Source of the DNA: Acorus gramineus
Taxonomy: Eukaryota > Streptophyta > Magnoliopsida > Acorales > Acoraceae
DNA length: 64,000 nt
Assembly (NCBI GenBank): GCA_030737835.1
Contig: CM060849.1
Coordinates: 15,481,216-15,545,215 of the forward strand
Reading direction: 5' to 3'
Shown here: in pieces, positions 45,433 to 56,889 of the stretch
Layout: the number at the start of each line of letters is the position of its first letter
How positions within the stretch are numbered: the first letter of the stretch is position 1
The notes under the pieces: generated by a model
Seen by the model: only the letters and a program-made list of their open reading frames with translations
The model's database searches: none
Told to the model about the DNA's origin: nothing
Position numbers and translations under genes: made by a program

Positions 45433-48172
45433 AAAATGAACATGACAATGACTGCTAAAACGTAGGCCTCACCTACCCTATTCGCTGATACCGCCATCCA
45501 AACGAAAATGACACCCTGGATCAAATTGACCCGTTAATTAACACTTGCGTGACAGCCTGTCGTTGCCACGCGGTATAATACGATTGGCTGACACTGTACC
45601 CAGACAATGGTACAAACAATAACTAATGCACAAACAATCTCCCAATGTATCGATCGGATTTTGATGGAGGGAGAGGAAGAGACTTTTCTTCTGTTTGACT
45701 GGAAAAAAAAAAAAAATGGAGAGCAGGTAAACCAAATCTCCAGCAACACCATCAGATCTGGGAATACTAGAATGGAGAGCATTAGTGCGGATGTGGCTGT
45801 CTTAGCTTCAACTACTCCCACTTCATATCGGACTGGGCCGGAGCCTTGACGGGGGTGGGGAGAGGTGATATCGTAAGCGGGTCTCTCCGGATCGTATGAC
45901 TCCCCTCCGGATAGCTACCTCTACTACCTGAAGTTCTCCTTGTGTTGCGAGTCTCTCCTTCATTCTTCCTTTTGTGATTTACTTTTAATGTATTTTCACT
46001 CTTCTTTTACTCTATTTTCACACTTTTGTAACTCCTTCGTAAGTTATAAAAAATCTAAAATTCCTTAAAAAAAAAAAGAAAAAAAAAAATTTATTTTTAA
46101 ATCCCTGTAAATTATGATATTTAGTAATTGATTCCTCCTTTATTCATATTTTCTATCAAGTCCCAACTTCTAACACTTATTTCGTTATAAGTCTCTTCGT
46201 CAAATGGCCGTCTGAACACAGTTAGTTGGTTAAAAAAATATTTTTAAATTCTTGTAAACTATATTATTTCGTAATTAGTCCCTCCATTTTTCATTTCATT
46301 TTAAATCCCTAACTTCGAATGTCTCTTTCATTATTAATCCCTGTATATACAAAATATCAATGTGACATCAAGGGAATATAACATATTTATATCATTTTTT
46401 AATTTTTTTCTATTTAAGCTACTATTATTTATTTAGTTATGAGTGGCATCTAAAATTTTAAATTTAAAATTCTAAACACATTCAAAAAATTTAATTTGAT
46501 ATTTCCCAAATTTCAACTTAGAAAAATCATTTAAATCAAAAATAAAAATAAAAATATCTTGAAAATTTGCTAAAATAATCTTTCTTCTTCTACTTATATA
46601 CTCGATCCTAATTTGACAGAAAATGCTAAAAGCTGGGTGGGTATATGTAGTTTTGAATAACACTAAAACTGTCATTCAACTCCTAACAATGCAAATGTAG
46701 TTTTGTTTTAAATTTTTCATTTAAAATTTTGTATACAAGTTATAAATATCAAAATACTTATAAAATCATATATATATATTTTGTCCAGTGACTAATAACG
46801 AAAAAGACATCAGAAGTTAGAGACTTAAAATGAAATATGAAGAATGGAGGAACTAATCAAGAAATAACTTAGTTTTTAGAGACTTTAAAATAATAATAAT
46901 ACTTAGTATTGAATATCATTTTTCATAGTTTGATTTATTTTTGTCTCAATATCTAAATGTAATTAACACTCGATACTGTTACATTTTATATATGAGTAGC
47001 TTGTTTGATGGTATTGCTACATTGTTGACAATGTAACAGTCAAACACATTTATACATTATTATTTGTTACATTGTTGCACATTTTTAGTCATAAGACTAT
47101 CAGATTAAAAGTTACTGTTACATTTATACAATACAATTACACAATCATAAGACAGTTACATTCACATTTATGCAATATTGTTACATTCTGTAACAGTTAT
47201 AAACTTATAATCACATAAATGTAACAAAATCAAAACAACTAATTGTTACATTCATGATTAAAGTTCATGAATGTTTTAACTCATATACTGTTTTTTGTTA
47301 CATTCATATATAAATATAACAAATTAACATTTCCCAGCACATCTTACATTGGTTCCACAAATTTAAAAATAAATATTTTCTTTAATTATTTGTTACATTT
47401 ATTGAAGGAAAAAACTAAAAATGTCACATTCTTGCATATAATGCAATAAAAAAAAACCTAAAACGTATGAGACATCATGTCTTTCGTATAACAAAATGTA
47501 ACAGAGTAACATAAAACTGTTACATTTCACACAGTTTCAGAATAGTTACATTTATTTAAAGAATTCATTAAAAACCTAATTAAAAGTTACATTTCATCAA
47601 AAAATTGTTTGGCAAAATGCAATTTATATTACTTCGAAATCATAAATCTATACAAAAAGGATATGATTCAAGTAAAACACAAAAAAAAATTAAAAAAATT
47701 AAAACATAAAAAAACAAAAATAGAAGGTGCTTAATGCTCGTCGTTATTGTTTGAATCTGATGTTGAAAAAACTGCAAAGAATTTTTATATTGAAATGGGG
47801 GGGGGGGTATCTAAAGAACAGATTTTGAGTTTGCAAAGGGAAAAAAAGGAGGCTTGATCAGATTATCCAAACAAAACGAAATGGTTTTTTCGACTAAACG
47901 ATGGGGGATTTTTTTGACCTAAATTTCCTTTGTTGTTTTGATTTTGAATGTTGGTTTTGACTCACCGAAAGTGAGGGGGATGAACGGTTATAAACGAGAA
48001 ATCTGAGTTTTTAAGTGGGGGTATTTTTGGTTTTTGCATTTTTGCTCCTTTTCAAAAGTCAACAAGTCAACCAATAAGGTGATGACACCTCATGGGACTT
48101 GTGAGTGGGGCCTATAACTTGAAGTCTAGGTATCATCACTCCAAATTCAAATGACTTACCTATTTATCAAAA
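45433..48172. other. A4-B5 divergent intergenic region, first part
   Basis: Collinear with 24640-27359 of unit 1: the CCTGTCGTTGCCACGCG segment, the poly(A)-ended segment (45633-46090), the TGTTACATTTA-rich part (46970-47600) and the Mutator-type end (48085-48140). No gene supported. Confidence 0.5.
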
Positions 48173-48714
48173 GGGAAAAATCCATACAACCTCCTAAAAT
48201 CTTACTGAAATCCATATAATCCCCTGACTTTTTTTAAAATCCATATAACCCCCTGAAAACATCTAATAAATCCAAATAACCCTTTGAATAAAAATTTTGT
48301 TAATAGATGATGAATATTTTATACATTTCGCGTGGGTAACCCTGATTGAAAATACGATATACTAAAAAACCACTACACTTTGTCAAAAATACAAAAAAAA
48401 TCCTATGAAAATGACGATTTTACCCTCTCTGAATATATTATAAAACTTTATCCGAATGAGTAAAATCGTCATTTATAAAATATTTTTCGCTTTTTTAACA
48501 TATTGTAGGTCTTTTTAGTATGTTGTGTTTTCTACTAGGATTAACTAAAGCATAATATTTACAAAATATTCATTATTTATCCGTAAATGTAAATTTTATT
48601 CAGGGGATTATTTGGATTTACTAGTTATTTTCAAAGGATTATATGAATTTTAAAAAAAACCAAGGTATTATATGAATTTCAGTCAGTTTACAAGGGGTTA
48701 CATGAATTTTTTCC
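48173..48714. mobile_element. MITE-like element, unit 2 copy
   Basis: Same ends and position relative to B as the element at 27360-27900, so it predates the duplication. Confidence 0.7.
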
Positions 48715-49352
48715 TAATAAAAAAATATGGGTGTGTATATGAGTCGGAGATTCTCTCACAAAAGATTAAAAAGACAACTTTTTTAAAAAATCCAATTTTT
48801 TTCCTTTTAAAACTGCACTGAGATAATTTTAATTACAAAACTAGTTTTGGTTATGTTTTGAACGGCACCTCAACGCTGTCTTAGATTTGGTAATATCATG
48901 ATAATAAATTATTTATTTACCTTTTTTAACATATTGTAGGTCTTTTTAGTATGTTGTGTTTTTTACTAGGATTAATTAAAGCATAATATTTACAAAATAT
49001 TCATTATTTATCTGTAAATGTAAATTTTATTCAAGGGATTATTTAGATTTACTAGTTATTTTCAAAGGATTATATGAATTTTAAAAAAAACCAAGGTATT
49101 ATATGAATTTCAGTCAGTTTACAAGGGTTACATGAATTTTTTCCTAATAAAAAAATATGGGTGTGTATATGAGTCGGAGATTCTCTCACAAAAGATTAAA
49201 AAGACAACTTTTTAAAAAAATCCAATTTTTTTCCTTTTAAAACTGCACTGAGATAATTTTAATTACAAAACTAGTTTTGGTTATGTTTTGAACGGCACCT
49301 CAACGCTGTCTTAGATTTGGTAATATCATGATAATAAATTATTTATTTACCT
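48491..49352. repeat. ~431-bp tandem duplication upstream of B5
   Basis: TTTTTTAACATATTGTAGGT and the following sequence, to TAATATCATGATAATAAATT, occur at 48491 and again at 48922. Unit 1 has one copy (about 27675-28110). It duplicates part of the MITE and the B-proximal upstream sequence. Confidence 0.9.
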
Positions 49353-49455
49353 ATTTATTTAATATGTAAAATAAGTTAATAACATTCATGATATATGTAG
49401 GGAACAATCTTCCAGTCAATTCCCACTTAGAAAACAGAAAAAAAAAAAAAAAAAA

Positions 49456-50805
49456 ATGGAGACCAAAGTCTGGCGAATCTCAACAACAACAATCAAACCA
49501 ACCCAACCTTCAGACCACCCGCCCTGCAATCTCTCTGCATGGGACCTCCGCCTCCTCACCATCCGCCACATCCAGAAGGGCCTCCTCTTCCACCACCCAT
49601 CCCTCCCCCTCCCCACCATCTCCACCACCCTCCAAACCTCCCTCTCCGCCGCCCTCCGCCACTTCCCACCCCTCGCCGGCCGTCTCCTCTCCGAACCACT
49701 AACCCCCCATGACGACGAACTCGTCTCCATCTCCATCCACTGCAACGACGCCGGCGCCGACTTCATCCACGCCGTAGCCGAAGGCGTCACCGTGGATGAC
49801 ATACTCACCCCTCTTCACGTCCCCGCCGACCTCGTCAGGTCACTGTTCCCCCACGACCTGGCAGTCAACCACGACGGCCACACCATCCCCCTCCTCTCCG
49901 TGCAGCTCACCGAGCTCGTCGACGGCGTCTTCTTGGGCTTCTCCTTCAACCACGTCGTCGGCGACGGCTCCTCTTTCTGGCACTTCATCAAAACATGGTC
50001 CGACATATGCAAAACAGGAGGCCTAGATGAAGTTATGATCAGTCGTCCCCCGGTCTTTGACCGTTGGTTCATCGACGGAAACAACCGAATCGGACTCCCA
50101 CTCGCGCACCCCGAAAAGGTAATCGAGAGGTTACCCCCACCACCCAAATCGAGATGGCGCATCTTCCACTTCTCCTCCGACTCCATCGCGAGACTCAAAG
50201 CCAGGGCCAACCAGGAGAGCGGGACCACCACCACCACGATCTCGTCGTTCCAGTCGCTCTGCGTGCACGCGTGGATAGGCATCACGCGCGCGCGGCGCCT
50301 CCCGCCGAACCAGAAGACCGGGTTCCGCCTTTCCGTGGACAACCGCCCCAGGCTGAGGCCGCGCCTCTCCCCGGACTACTTCGGCAACGCCGTCAGCTCA
50401 ACCGTCGTGACGGCTACGGCGGGGGAGCTTCTTGAACTTGGGCTGGGGTGGGCGGCGGGGTTGCTGAACCAGTCGTTGGCGGCGCATGATGACGCGTCGA
50501 TCAGGGAAGAGGTGAAGCAGTGGCTGGAGAAGCCGACGCTGGGGAGGATCAGCGACATCGATGGGTCGTGTGTCATGGTTGGTAGTTCACCGAGGTTCGA
50601 CATGTATGGGTGCGAGTTCGGGTGGGGGAGGGCGGTTGGGGTGCGGAGCGGTACTGACAACAAGTTGGATGGGAAGGTGACTGTGTATCCGGGGAGGGAG
50701 GGAGGGGGGAGCGTGGATCTCGAGATTTGTTTGGCGACAGAAACCATGTTGGCTTTAGAACGTGATGCGGAGTTCATGTCGGCGGTATCGGAAACAGTAA
50801 AGTAA
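49456..50805 (+). CDS. BAHD acyltransferase B5 (At3g50280/EPS1-like)
   Basis: Intact, intronless, 449 residues, about 97% like B2. HXXXD is HVVGD (H166, D170); the DFGWG position reads EFGWG (387-391). Differences from B2 cluster in the first 40 residues (W6, T16, P23, A28, R32-L33, I36) and around 352-364. It ends MSAVSETVK, four residues longer than B2, probably the ancestral end. The start is in the same A-run context as B2. It is divergent from A4 and convergent with the SUD1 fragment. A soluble acyl-CoA-dependent acyltransferase is the family expectation; acceptor and donor are unknown. Confidence 0.93.
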   Translation: METKVWRISTTTIKPTQPSDHPPCNLSAWDLRLLTIRHIQKGLLFHHPSLPLPTISTTLQTSLSAALRHFPPLAGRLLSEPLTPHDDELVSISIHCNDAGADFIHAVAEGVTVDDILTPLHVPADLVRSLFPHDLAVNHDGHTIPLLSVQLTELVDGVFLGFSFNHVVGDGSSFWHFIKTWSDICKTGGLDEVMISRPPVFDRWFIDGNNRIGLPLAHPEKVIERLPPPPKSRWRIFHFSSDSIARLKARANQESGTTTTTISSFQSLCVHAWIGITRARRLPPNQKTGFRLSVDNRPRLRPRLSPDYFGNAVSSTVVTATAGELLELGLGWAAGLLNQSLAAHDDASIREEVKQWLEKPTLGRISDIDGSCVMVGSSPRFDMYGCEFGWGRAVGVRSGTDNKLDGKVTVYPGREGGGSVDLEICLATETMLALERDAEFMSAVSETVK

Positions 50806-50961
50806 ATTGCCCGGCCAAAAAAAAAAACAGTAAAGTAAATTAGGTACGATTTTTTTTTTTTGTTTTTTTTTTTTAAGATTGCTGTGCTATGAATGTCAGT
50901 CCGCACTTGGTTTTCTCAATCATCTCGTCAAGACCATTTAACGTTCAGTTGTCTTTTCCGG

Positions 50962-51118
50962 TTTCGAGCCTGGACCATTCATATAGATGGCTGGTCCGGG
51001 TGATATAGATAGTTTTATTTGACTATCCATGTCTATTGTTTTTATCTTTCTTGAGAGTTGTGTTTTTTTTAATAAAATTAAAGCAGAGATCTACCGTTTA
51101 TTAAAAAAAAAAAAAAAA
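50962..51118 (+). mobile_element. Poly(A)-ended insertion, possibly SINE-like, unit 2 only
   Basis: About 155 bp starting GGTTTCGAGCCTGG (resembling a tRNA-type B box, GGTTCGANNCC) and ending in a run of ~17 A. Unit 1 has unrelated sequence of ~65 bp in its place. GACCATTTAACG at 50931 and GACGATTTGACG after the A-run could be imperfect target duplications. No A box was recognised, so assignment to a SINE is tentative. Confidence 0.4.
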
Positions 51119-51672
51119 GACGATTTGACGTGGCGAATAAATTACCAACTTGTTGGGTCTGTGTCGCGGGTTATTGTTTTGTCACGTGATGTGGAATAAC
51201 TAGTAGTCCAACTTCGTATATATATTTAAAAATTGGTGCCCCCTTAGCACCGTGACGTTTGAGTTTTAACCCCCGAGTTCCTTTTGTGAAACAAATAAAA
51301 AAAACATACTTATCGTTTCTTTTTTAAAATTTAACCCCCCATATATGATATAACCCTAACGCCATGAATACCTCCACACACCTCCATTTTTATTACAACT
51401 CAACAATCTTCTCATCTACTACTAAATTTCTTCTACACACACTCTTACTCATATTTAGTGAACAAACTTTTCTAAAAAACCCTTCAATCCCCGGAGAGAA
51501 AAAAAAAATCATAAAAATTCGCTAAAAAAATCCTTCAAAATTATCTTCTTAGTGGAGCTATTGATGGATTACTCGGAAGACTTTGACTTTGGAGGCTTTT
51601 GGTGGAAGATTTCTCATCTTCTCATTTTTTGTCATATTTTTAGAGGCATCTTGTTCTTTTCACTTGGTAGAA
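51119..51672. other. Spacer downstream of B5
   Basis: Matches the unit 1 spacer except for a ~350-bp deletion at about 51215. No gene. Confidence 0.45.
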
Positions 51673-51681
51673 AATAATTAA

Positions 51682-52214
51682 GGAAAAAACCCATTTAACT
51701 TTATGCAAACTTTCTAAAATTCATATAACCCCTGTAACTACTGACTTTTTTTGAAGTACATATAACCCCCTAAAACACTTATCTAAATCAAAATAGTCTT
51801 CTGAGCTAAATTTTCGTTGACAGATAAAGAATATCATGCGAGTATTTTGTTTGAATTAACCTTGATTGAAAATACGGTGCACCAAAAACTCCTATAATAT
51901 GTAAAAAATTCAAAAACTTCTTTATAAATGATGATTTTATACTTCCGGATAGGGTTTTATAATCTATTCAAAGCAATGAAATTGTCATTCACAAAGGATT
52001 TTTAAATTTTTAACAAATTATAAAGGATTTTTGATATACTGTATTTTAAGTCAGAGTTAACCAAATAAAATATTCATCTGATAATGGAAGTTTAACTCCG
52101 AATGTTATTTGAATTTACATAGATGATTTCAGATAGTAATATAAACTTCAAGGAAAGTCAGAAGGTTATATGGATTTCAGACAGTTTATAGTGGGGGTTA
52201 TATGGATTTTTCCC
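51682..52214. mobile_element. Mutator-type MITE with 9-bp target duplication, unit 2 copy
   Basis: AATAATTAA lies at 51673-51681 and 52215-52223; same ends and position as the element at 30666-31196. Confidence 0.8.
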
Positions 52215-52223
52215 AATAATTAA

Positions 52224-54495
52224 AGTATTGTAATCACTATAAATTTTTAACAACAAAAATAAAAATTTAACAATATTATAATCTACTTAATTAGAAAATC
52301 ACTCAAGGATTATGATTCTACGAAAAGGCAGTTATTGTTAATGAACATTATCACCATAATAAAGAAAGTGATGAAATCATTCCAACAACACAATTTGCGA
52401 GACAAAAAGGTACTGATTCATTTGATGAAACAAGAGAACCAAATGATGAAATTTAAGAGCAAAACACTGAGCCGGCGGCGACAACGATGGTAGGAACATT
52501 CAGAGTTATAGAACGCCACTGAGTGGAACAAAAGAGCAAATCAAATATGAAGTATAAACATTTGTAAGTGAAGTTCTTCATTTCATAGTTTTTATTTCTT
52601 GTTGTATATTTATATTTCCTAAACTATCCACAATATTCATCAATAAATATGCTGATTTTTTGGTTCTCCACTTCTTTTTTTCATTTTTTTTTTTCATTTT
52701 TTTACATTTTCTTCAAATAAATTAATAAATTAATATCCCATTATACTGAAAAAATTGATACTTCAATAATTCCAAGGACAACCCCATCGACTCTACCTTG
52801 AATAAAACGATAATGCTACATACAATCTATTTTTCAGCTCCAATTGCAATCTACATGTGTTTTAAATTTTTAAAAATAGTATATCTCATCTAATGAGATA
52901 CATTCTCTTATAAAAAAATAAAACATATACTACAACAATTTACATAGATGCATTTATAGAAAATGTGAAAAATTTACAATGAAACATATACTTCGATAAT
53001 TTATAATTTTCTAACGCAAATAAGACTGAAATTGAGGCTTAACAAAAAAAAATTGTGTAACAACACCCCTTTAAAAGTTCAAAACGTCGCTCTGCTTATA
53101 TACACTTTTTTTTTAAGCGATACTAGACCGCGAACTCCCGTACCCCCTGAAATCCCTAGCATTATGAAAGAATTCGTGCGGGCCCCTGATTCGTTCCTTT
53201 AGAGATTTCAATCCACAAGAGTTTTTTTTATTTTTGATAAGTGACAAGACGGAGTTTAGTCACAAGCTAGGACAAATTAATAAAAATTGTAATAGATAAA
53301 TAATATTATGCATAAACCTTAAAAAAACAACATAGATCGTACTAAGATAGTAAGATAGCATACAGTCATGACCTATGGGCTGATGAACTGTGTTGAGCCA
53401 CATGATGGGACCTGCACTAACATTTTATACCAAGTTTTCTTTGAGAAAATAATTCCAGGTATTTTTTAAAAATAAACTAATTTATATTTTTAGGCCCCTC
53501 AACGTATCAAAACATCTCATGATTATATTTTTTTCAGGTCCTTCCATTCAGCTACAAGTTAATTAGCAATGTACAAGGGATAATTAATGGTGTACGAAAA
53601 TTAACAGTGCACATAAAATGATGCATAACAATGTACGGGTACACGACAATAAACAAGGGCGAATAACAGTTATGAGCTAACAAAGTGTTCATAATGCATA
53701 ACAATTTAAAAAGGACATAAAACTGAGGTAAGCAACTGGAAAAAAAATAGAAAGGACCTAAAAAATGTAAATGCTAACTTTAGTCCAAGGGCCTAAAAAA
53801 GAGGCTGTAAAATATGCTTGAAATTAATTTCCCCAACTTTTTTCTAACATTTAAAAAGCTACAAGGTTATGGACACCTTAAACAAATGTGGGCTCTAACA
53901 ATAAAATCTAACCATCTAAAAAATTTGTAAAAAGGAAAAATGACAGCCATGTGTGCAGCAACTTCTTATTAAGAGTATCCGTGGACTCATCTCATAAATT
54001 CAGAGTGAAAGTTGCAAAAGGTAAAGAAACATGATCACTCCAACCCAAAAGTCAAAACTGTGAGCAACACTTTTTTTAAATCAAATTCTGTTTCAGGACA
54101 GAAATAAATTTAGAAGAAATTAGGATTCCTACTCTGAACCCCCGGAAACCCAGAGCTTGCCTACCATAAAATTGTCAGAGTATGAACAGTCTAATAAAAT
54201 CTTTAGTTATACACTTAATTGACCATAATTTACAAGAGCATCTTGTAGTCTTTACTAGGGGGTGGTGCAAAGGTTATGAAATCATCCAGTGGATATCACT
54301 GTTCCAGGAAATCCTAGATGATGCCAAAAGGTCTTCTCTCTTCATATCTCCCATTCTCTCCCTACATGTATTTTATAACACAATGCATCAAACTAAAAGA
54401 AAACACTGCAACATTGCGTCAACCAAAAGCCATAAGGACACTACAGGAAAGTCAAAATGTTGAAAGTGTAACATACCACTTGGTCTTCATGAAAT
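52224..54495. other. Spacer before the SUD1 fragment, including its likely 3' UTR
   Basis: AT-rich with no supported gene. The part nearest 54495 is presumably 3' UTR and downstream sequence of SUD1, as it was copied along with it. The segment 53560-53935 is absent from unit 1. Confidence 0.45.
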
Positions 54496-56889
54496 TCAAG
54501 CAGCAACAACCGGCCTCTGCTGTTGAATAGGTCGCCCAGCGTTGTTACCCCGTCTCAACCTCAAACCCACATCAGCCTCTTGTTCTCTCCTGGTTAGACC
54601 AGCATCCGCTGGAGGGCCATCCTGCGCTTCTGCAACAACCTCAGCACCGCCATCAGTCCCTTCAGAAGCCATAACTTCCCCAAAGTTGTGTAGCCTTCGG
54701 CCAATCAAGTATCGGTCATCTCGAATGGAATTGTGAAGGTTTGTAAACCAGACATGGAATCTCTTGGTGCAGAAGCACAGCACACTGAAGAGAAGACAGC
54801 CAAGCCAAGCAAAACGGTATACAGCGGAATTCACTATCAGTGGATAGCCAAACACAGGGAATATGCCCTTAGCAAAAACATAGGGGATGCACAGTGCAGT
54901 CAGCAGCTTTGCGGTTATTGGTATCACAATCTCCCGGAGCACCCAGAGGCCTTGCAACCGTGAGAATCCATCCTCTCTCACCCTCTCAAATTTCACTCGC
55001 CAACCCTCGTCCACCAGAGGCGCCATCTGATCCAACATCACCTGACCATTCAAATGAAGGAATAACTATAAAAGTAAGGATATAGGTGCAAAGCCTACTC
55101 TGAAGATGTCACCAAGCAACCAAATGTTGCTCAAGGATGCACAATATCCTAGATTGGAAATAAAATCTTAAACGCATGCAAGAAAACCGTGGAAGAAGCC
55201 AAAAAACATGATCGTGGAAGAATTTAATACACTTCTTCCACATATATACATTTGCTCAATGGCAGACCAAACTCTTCTATAGGTACCAGAAAAACCACAC
55301 ATATTTTACTAATTATTTCTGTGTATGAAGCGAAATACTTCCTTTAAGAATAAGAAATTTCCCTCTCTGCTAGGAAGACAACTCCCATGTGATAAATAAA
55401 CAAATAACATTTTTTGGCACCAAAAACTAAGAAATGAGTACATTTTCCTAGTTGGGGTGGTAATTACATGGCATTGGGTTAAGGATGACTTCAGATTTTG
55501 ACCACAGAGTTCTTAAATAACCACAGAATGACCAACATGAGGTTAATGGCACCTGAATTTGGGTAAAGAATGCTCCACATCTCACCTATGACAAAATGGT
55601 GAAGGGAGAGAAATGGAAGCAAAAACATGCATAGCAATGTAATCATAAAACCATTAGCATGATCTAAGGCTTTTGGAGAAGTTCACTTCTAGTATGTTTG
55701 ATGGAATCTATATGAAAGACACCCCGATCCTGGAAAGACATGGACTGGAGGGCTATCAGACTGCATGTATGTAATAGCAATTTTTCTAATAAATTTTGTA
55801 GGGACCTTTTAAAGAGAAGTTATTTATAAATCAATATCTTTTTAGGAACCTTTGCATTAATCTTATAAGTACTTCTTTGCAAAGTTTCATTAGAGTAGAA
55901 GGCAGATTTGATGACCCATATCAGTTTGTAAGAATTTTTCCCACACCAGGGAAAGCATGACAGATTCTCCATAAAGATAGGTAGAGGGATTGCAATATAA
56001 CAAGATATTTCTTCTGACGGTCATCCAACTCAGTCTATTGCCATTAAACCATGAATGCTCTCATCTCCATAAAAAAACAGATCACAACAGAAAAATTTGT
56101 CTAGTCCTATTTACAAATTTTGTTGTAAACATAAATATTCCCATGCTTTTCATTATTTTCTCTATGTGCCCAAGCAAATTATATACTTGTATGTGGAAAA
56201 AATAGCACCAAAAGAAGAAAGCAGCAGTAGATGATATACCAGTCTTGTCCAGATTTTGAGGAAGATTAGTCCCAATGCCCAGTCCTGATACAGGAGGAAA
56301 ACTGGACTCTCATCTATGGGCACCCGCATCGGAACAATAATCAACAACTCAAACAGAAGACCAATTAGCACTGGTATGACAAGTACCTGAAAGAAACGAT
56401 GACAGTTGAATCAGAAATGTGCGGAGGGCACAGCTGCTTAGAAGACTAATTCACAAGATCACTTACCCATATTGACAACAGGATGGAACTCTTAAAAACA
56501 ATCGCACACCACTTGCAAATCTGGGCAAACAAGACACTTGCTCTCCGGGTCTTAGCATATTCAATCAAGTACCTGGCCCCAGCTATCGCAGTCCAGATAA
56601 GATAACCTCCTATATTGAACGCATATAAATCTAGGAAGCAAACAATGAAACCATATTAGCTGCTGAACAAGGACACAATATTGTTGTGGGTTTTCATACT
56701 TCATACATACTAAAAAGATATAATAAGTTACCATTGCATTTGATGCCATGAGTAATTGGGAGGCGTGGAATCGCACTGAACAATGCACGCCCCACAGAAA
56801 TGGGTAGGACCACCAAGGCTGAATTGAAGAGGAGCAGAGTCATCCATGCCAAAACCAGCAATAGCACAATGCGGAAAACAAAACCATAT
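54496..56889 (-). pseudogene. SUD1: SUD1/CER9 3' end, four exons, 5'-truncated gene copy
   Basis: SUD1/CER9 is the plant Doa10/MARCH6-type ER-membrane E3 ubiquitin ligase, involved in protein quality control, sterol and cuticular lipid metabolism. Four exons are seen on the minus strand with GT-AG borders and consistent phase: 56732-56889 (membrane segment, ending LPITHGIKCN), 56467-56630 (DLYAFNIGGYLIWTAIAGAR), 56240-56386 (VLIGLLFELLIIVPMRVP, KIWTRL) and 54496-55041 (VMLDQMAPLVDEGWRV to the TGA stop). Together they encode about 337 C-terminal residues with several membrane segments and RDDRYLIGRRLHNFGE, which resembles the conserved C-terminal element of Doa10-family ligases. The reading frame is intact. 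The N-terminal RING-variant domain and most of the ~1000-residue protein are missing: no exon was found between 56890 and the breakpoint at 58380. It is probably a passenger fragment, with the full gene elsewhere. Confidence 0.9.

Noticed and set aside
22089-50805. Horizontal transfer as the source of the GC-rich intronless genes
   Set aside because: The protein motifs are those of a plant-specific BAHD subgroup that is commonly intronless; composition alone does not support transfer.
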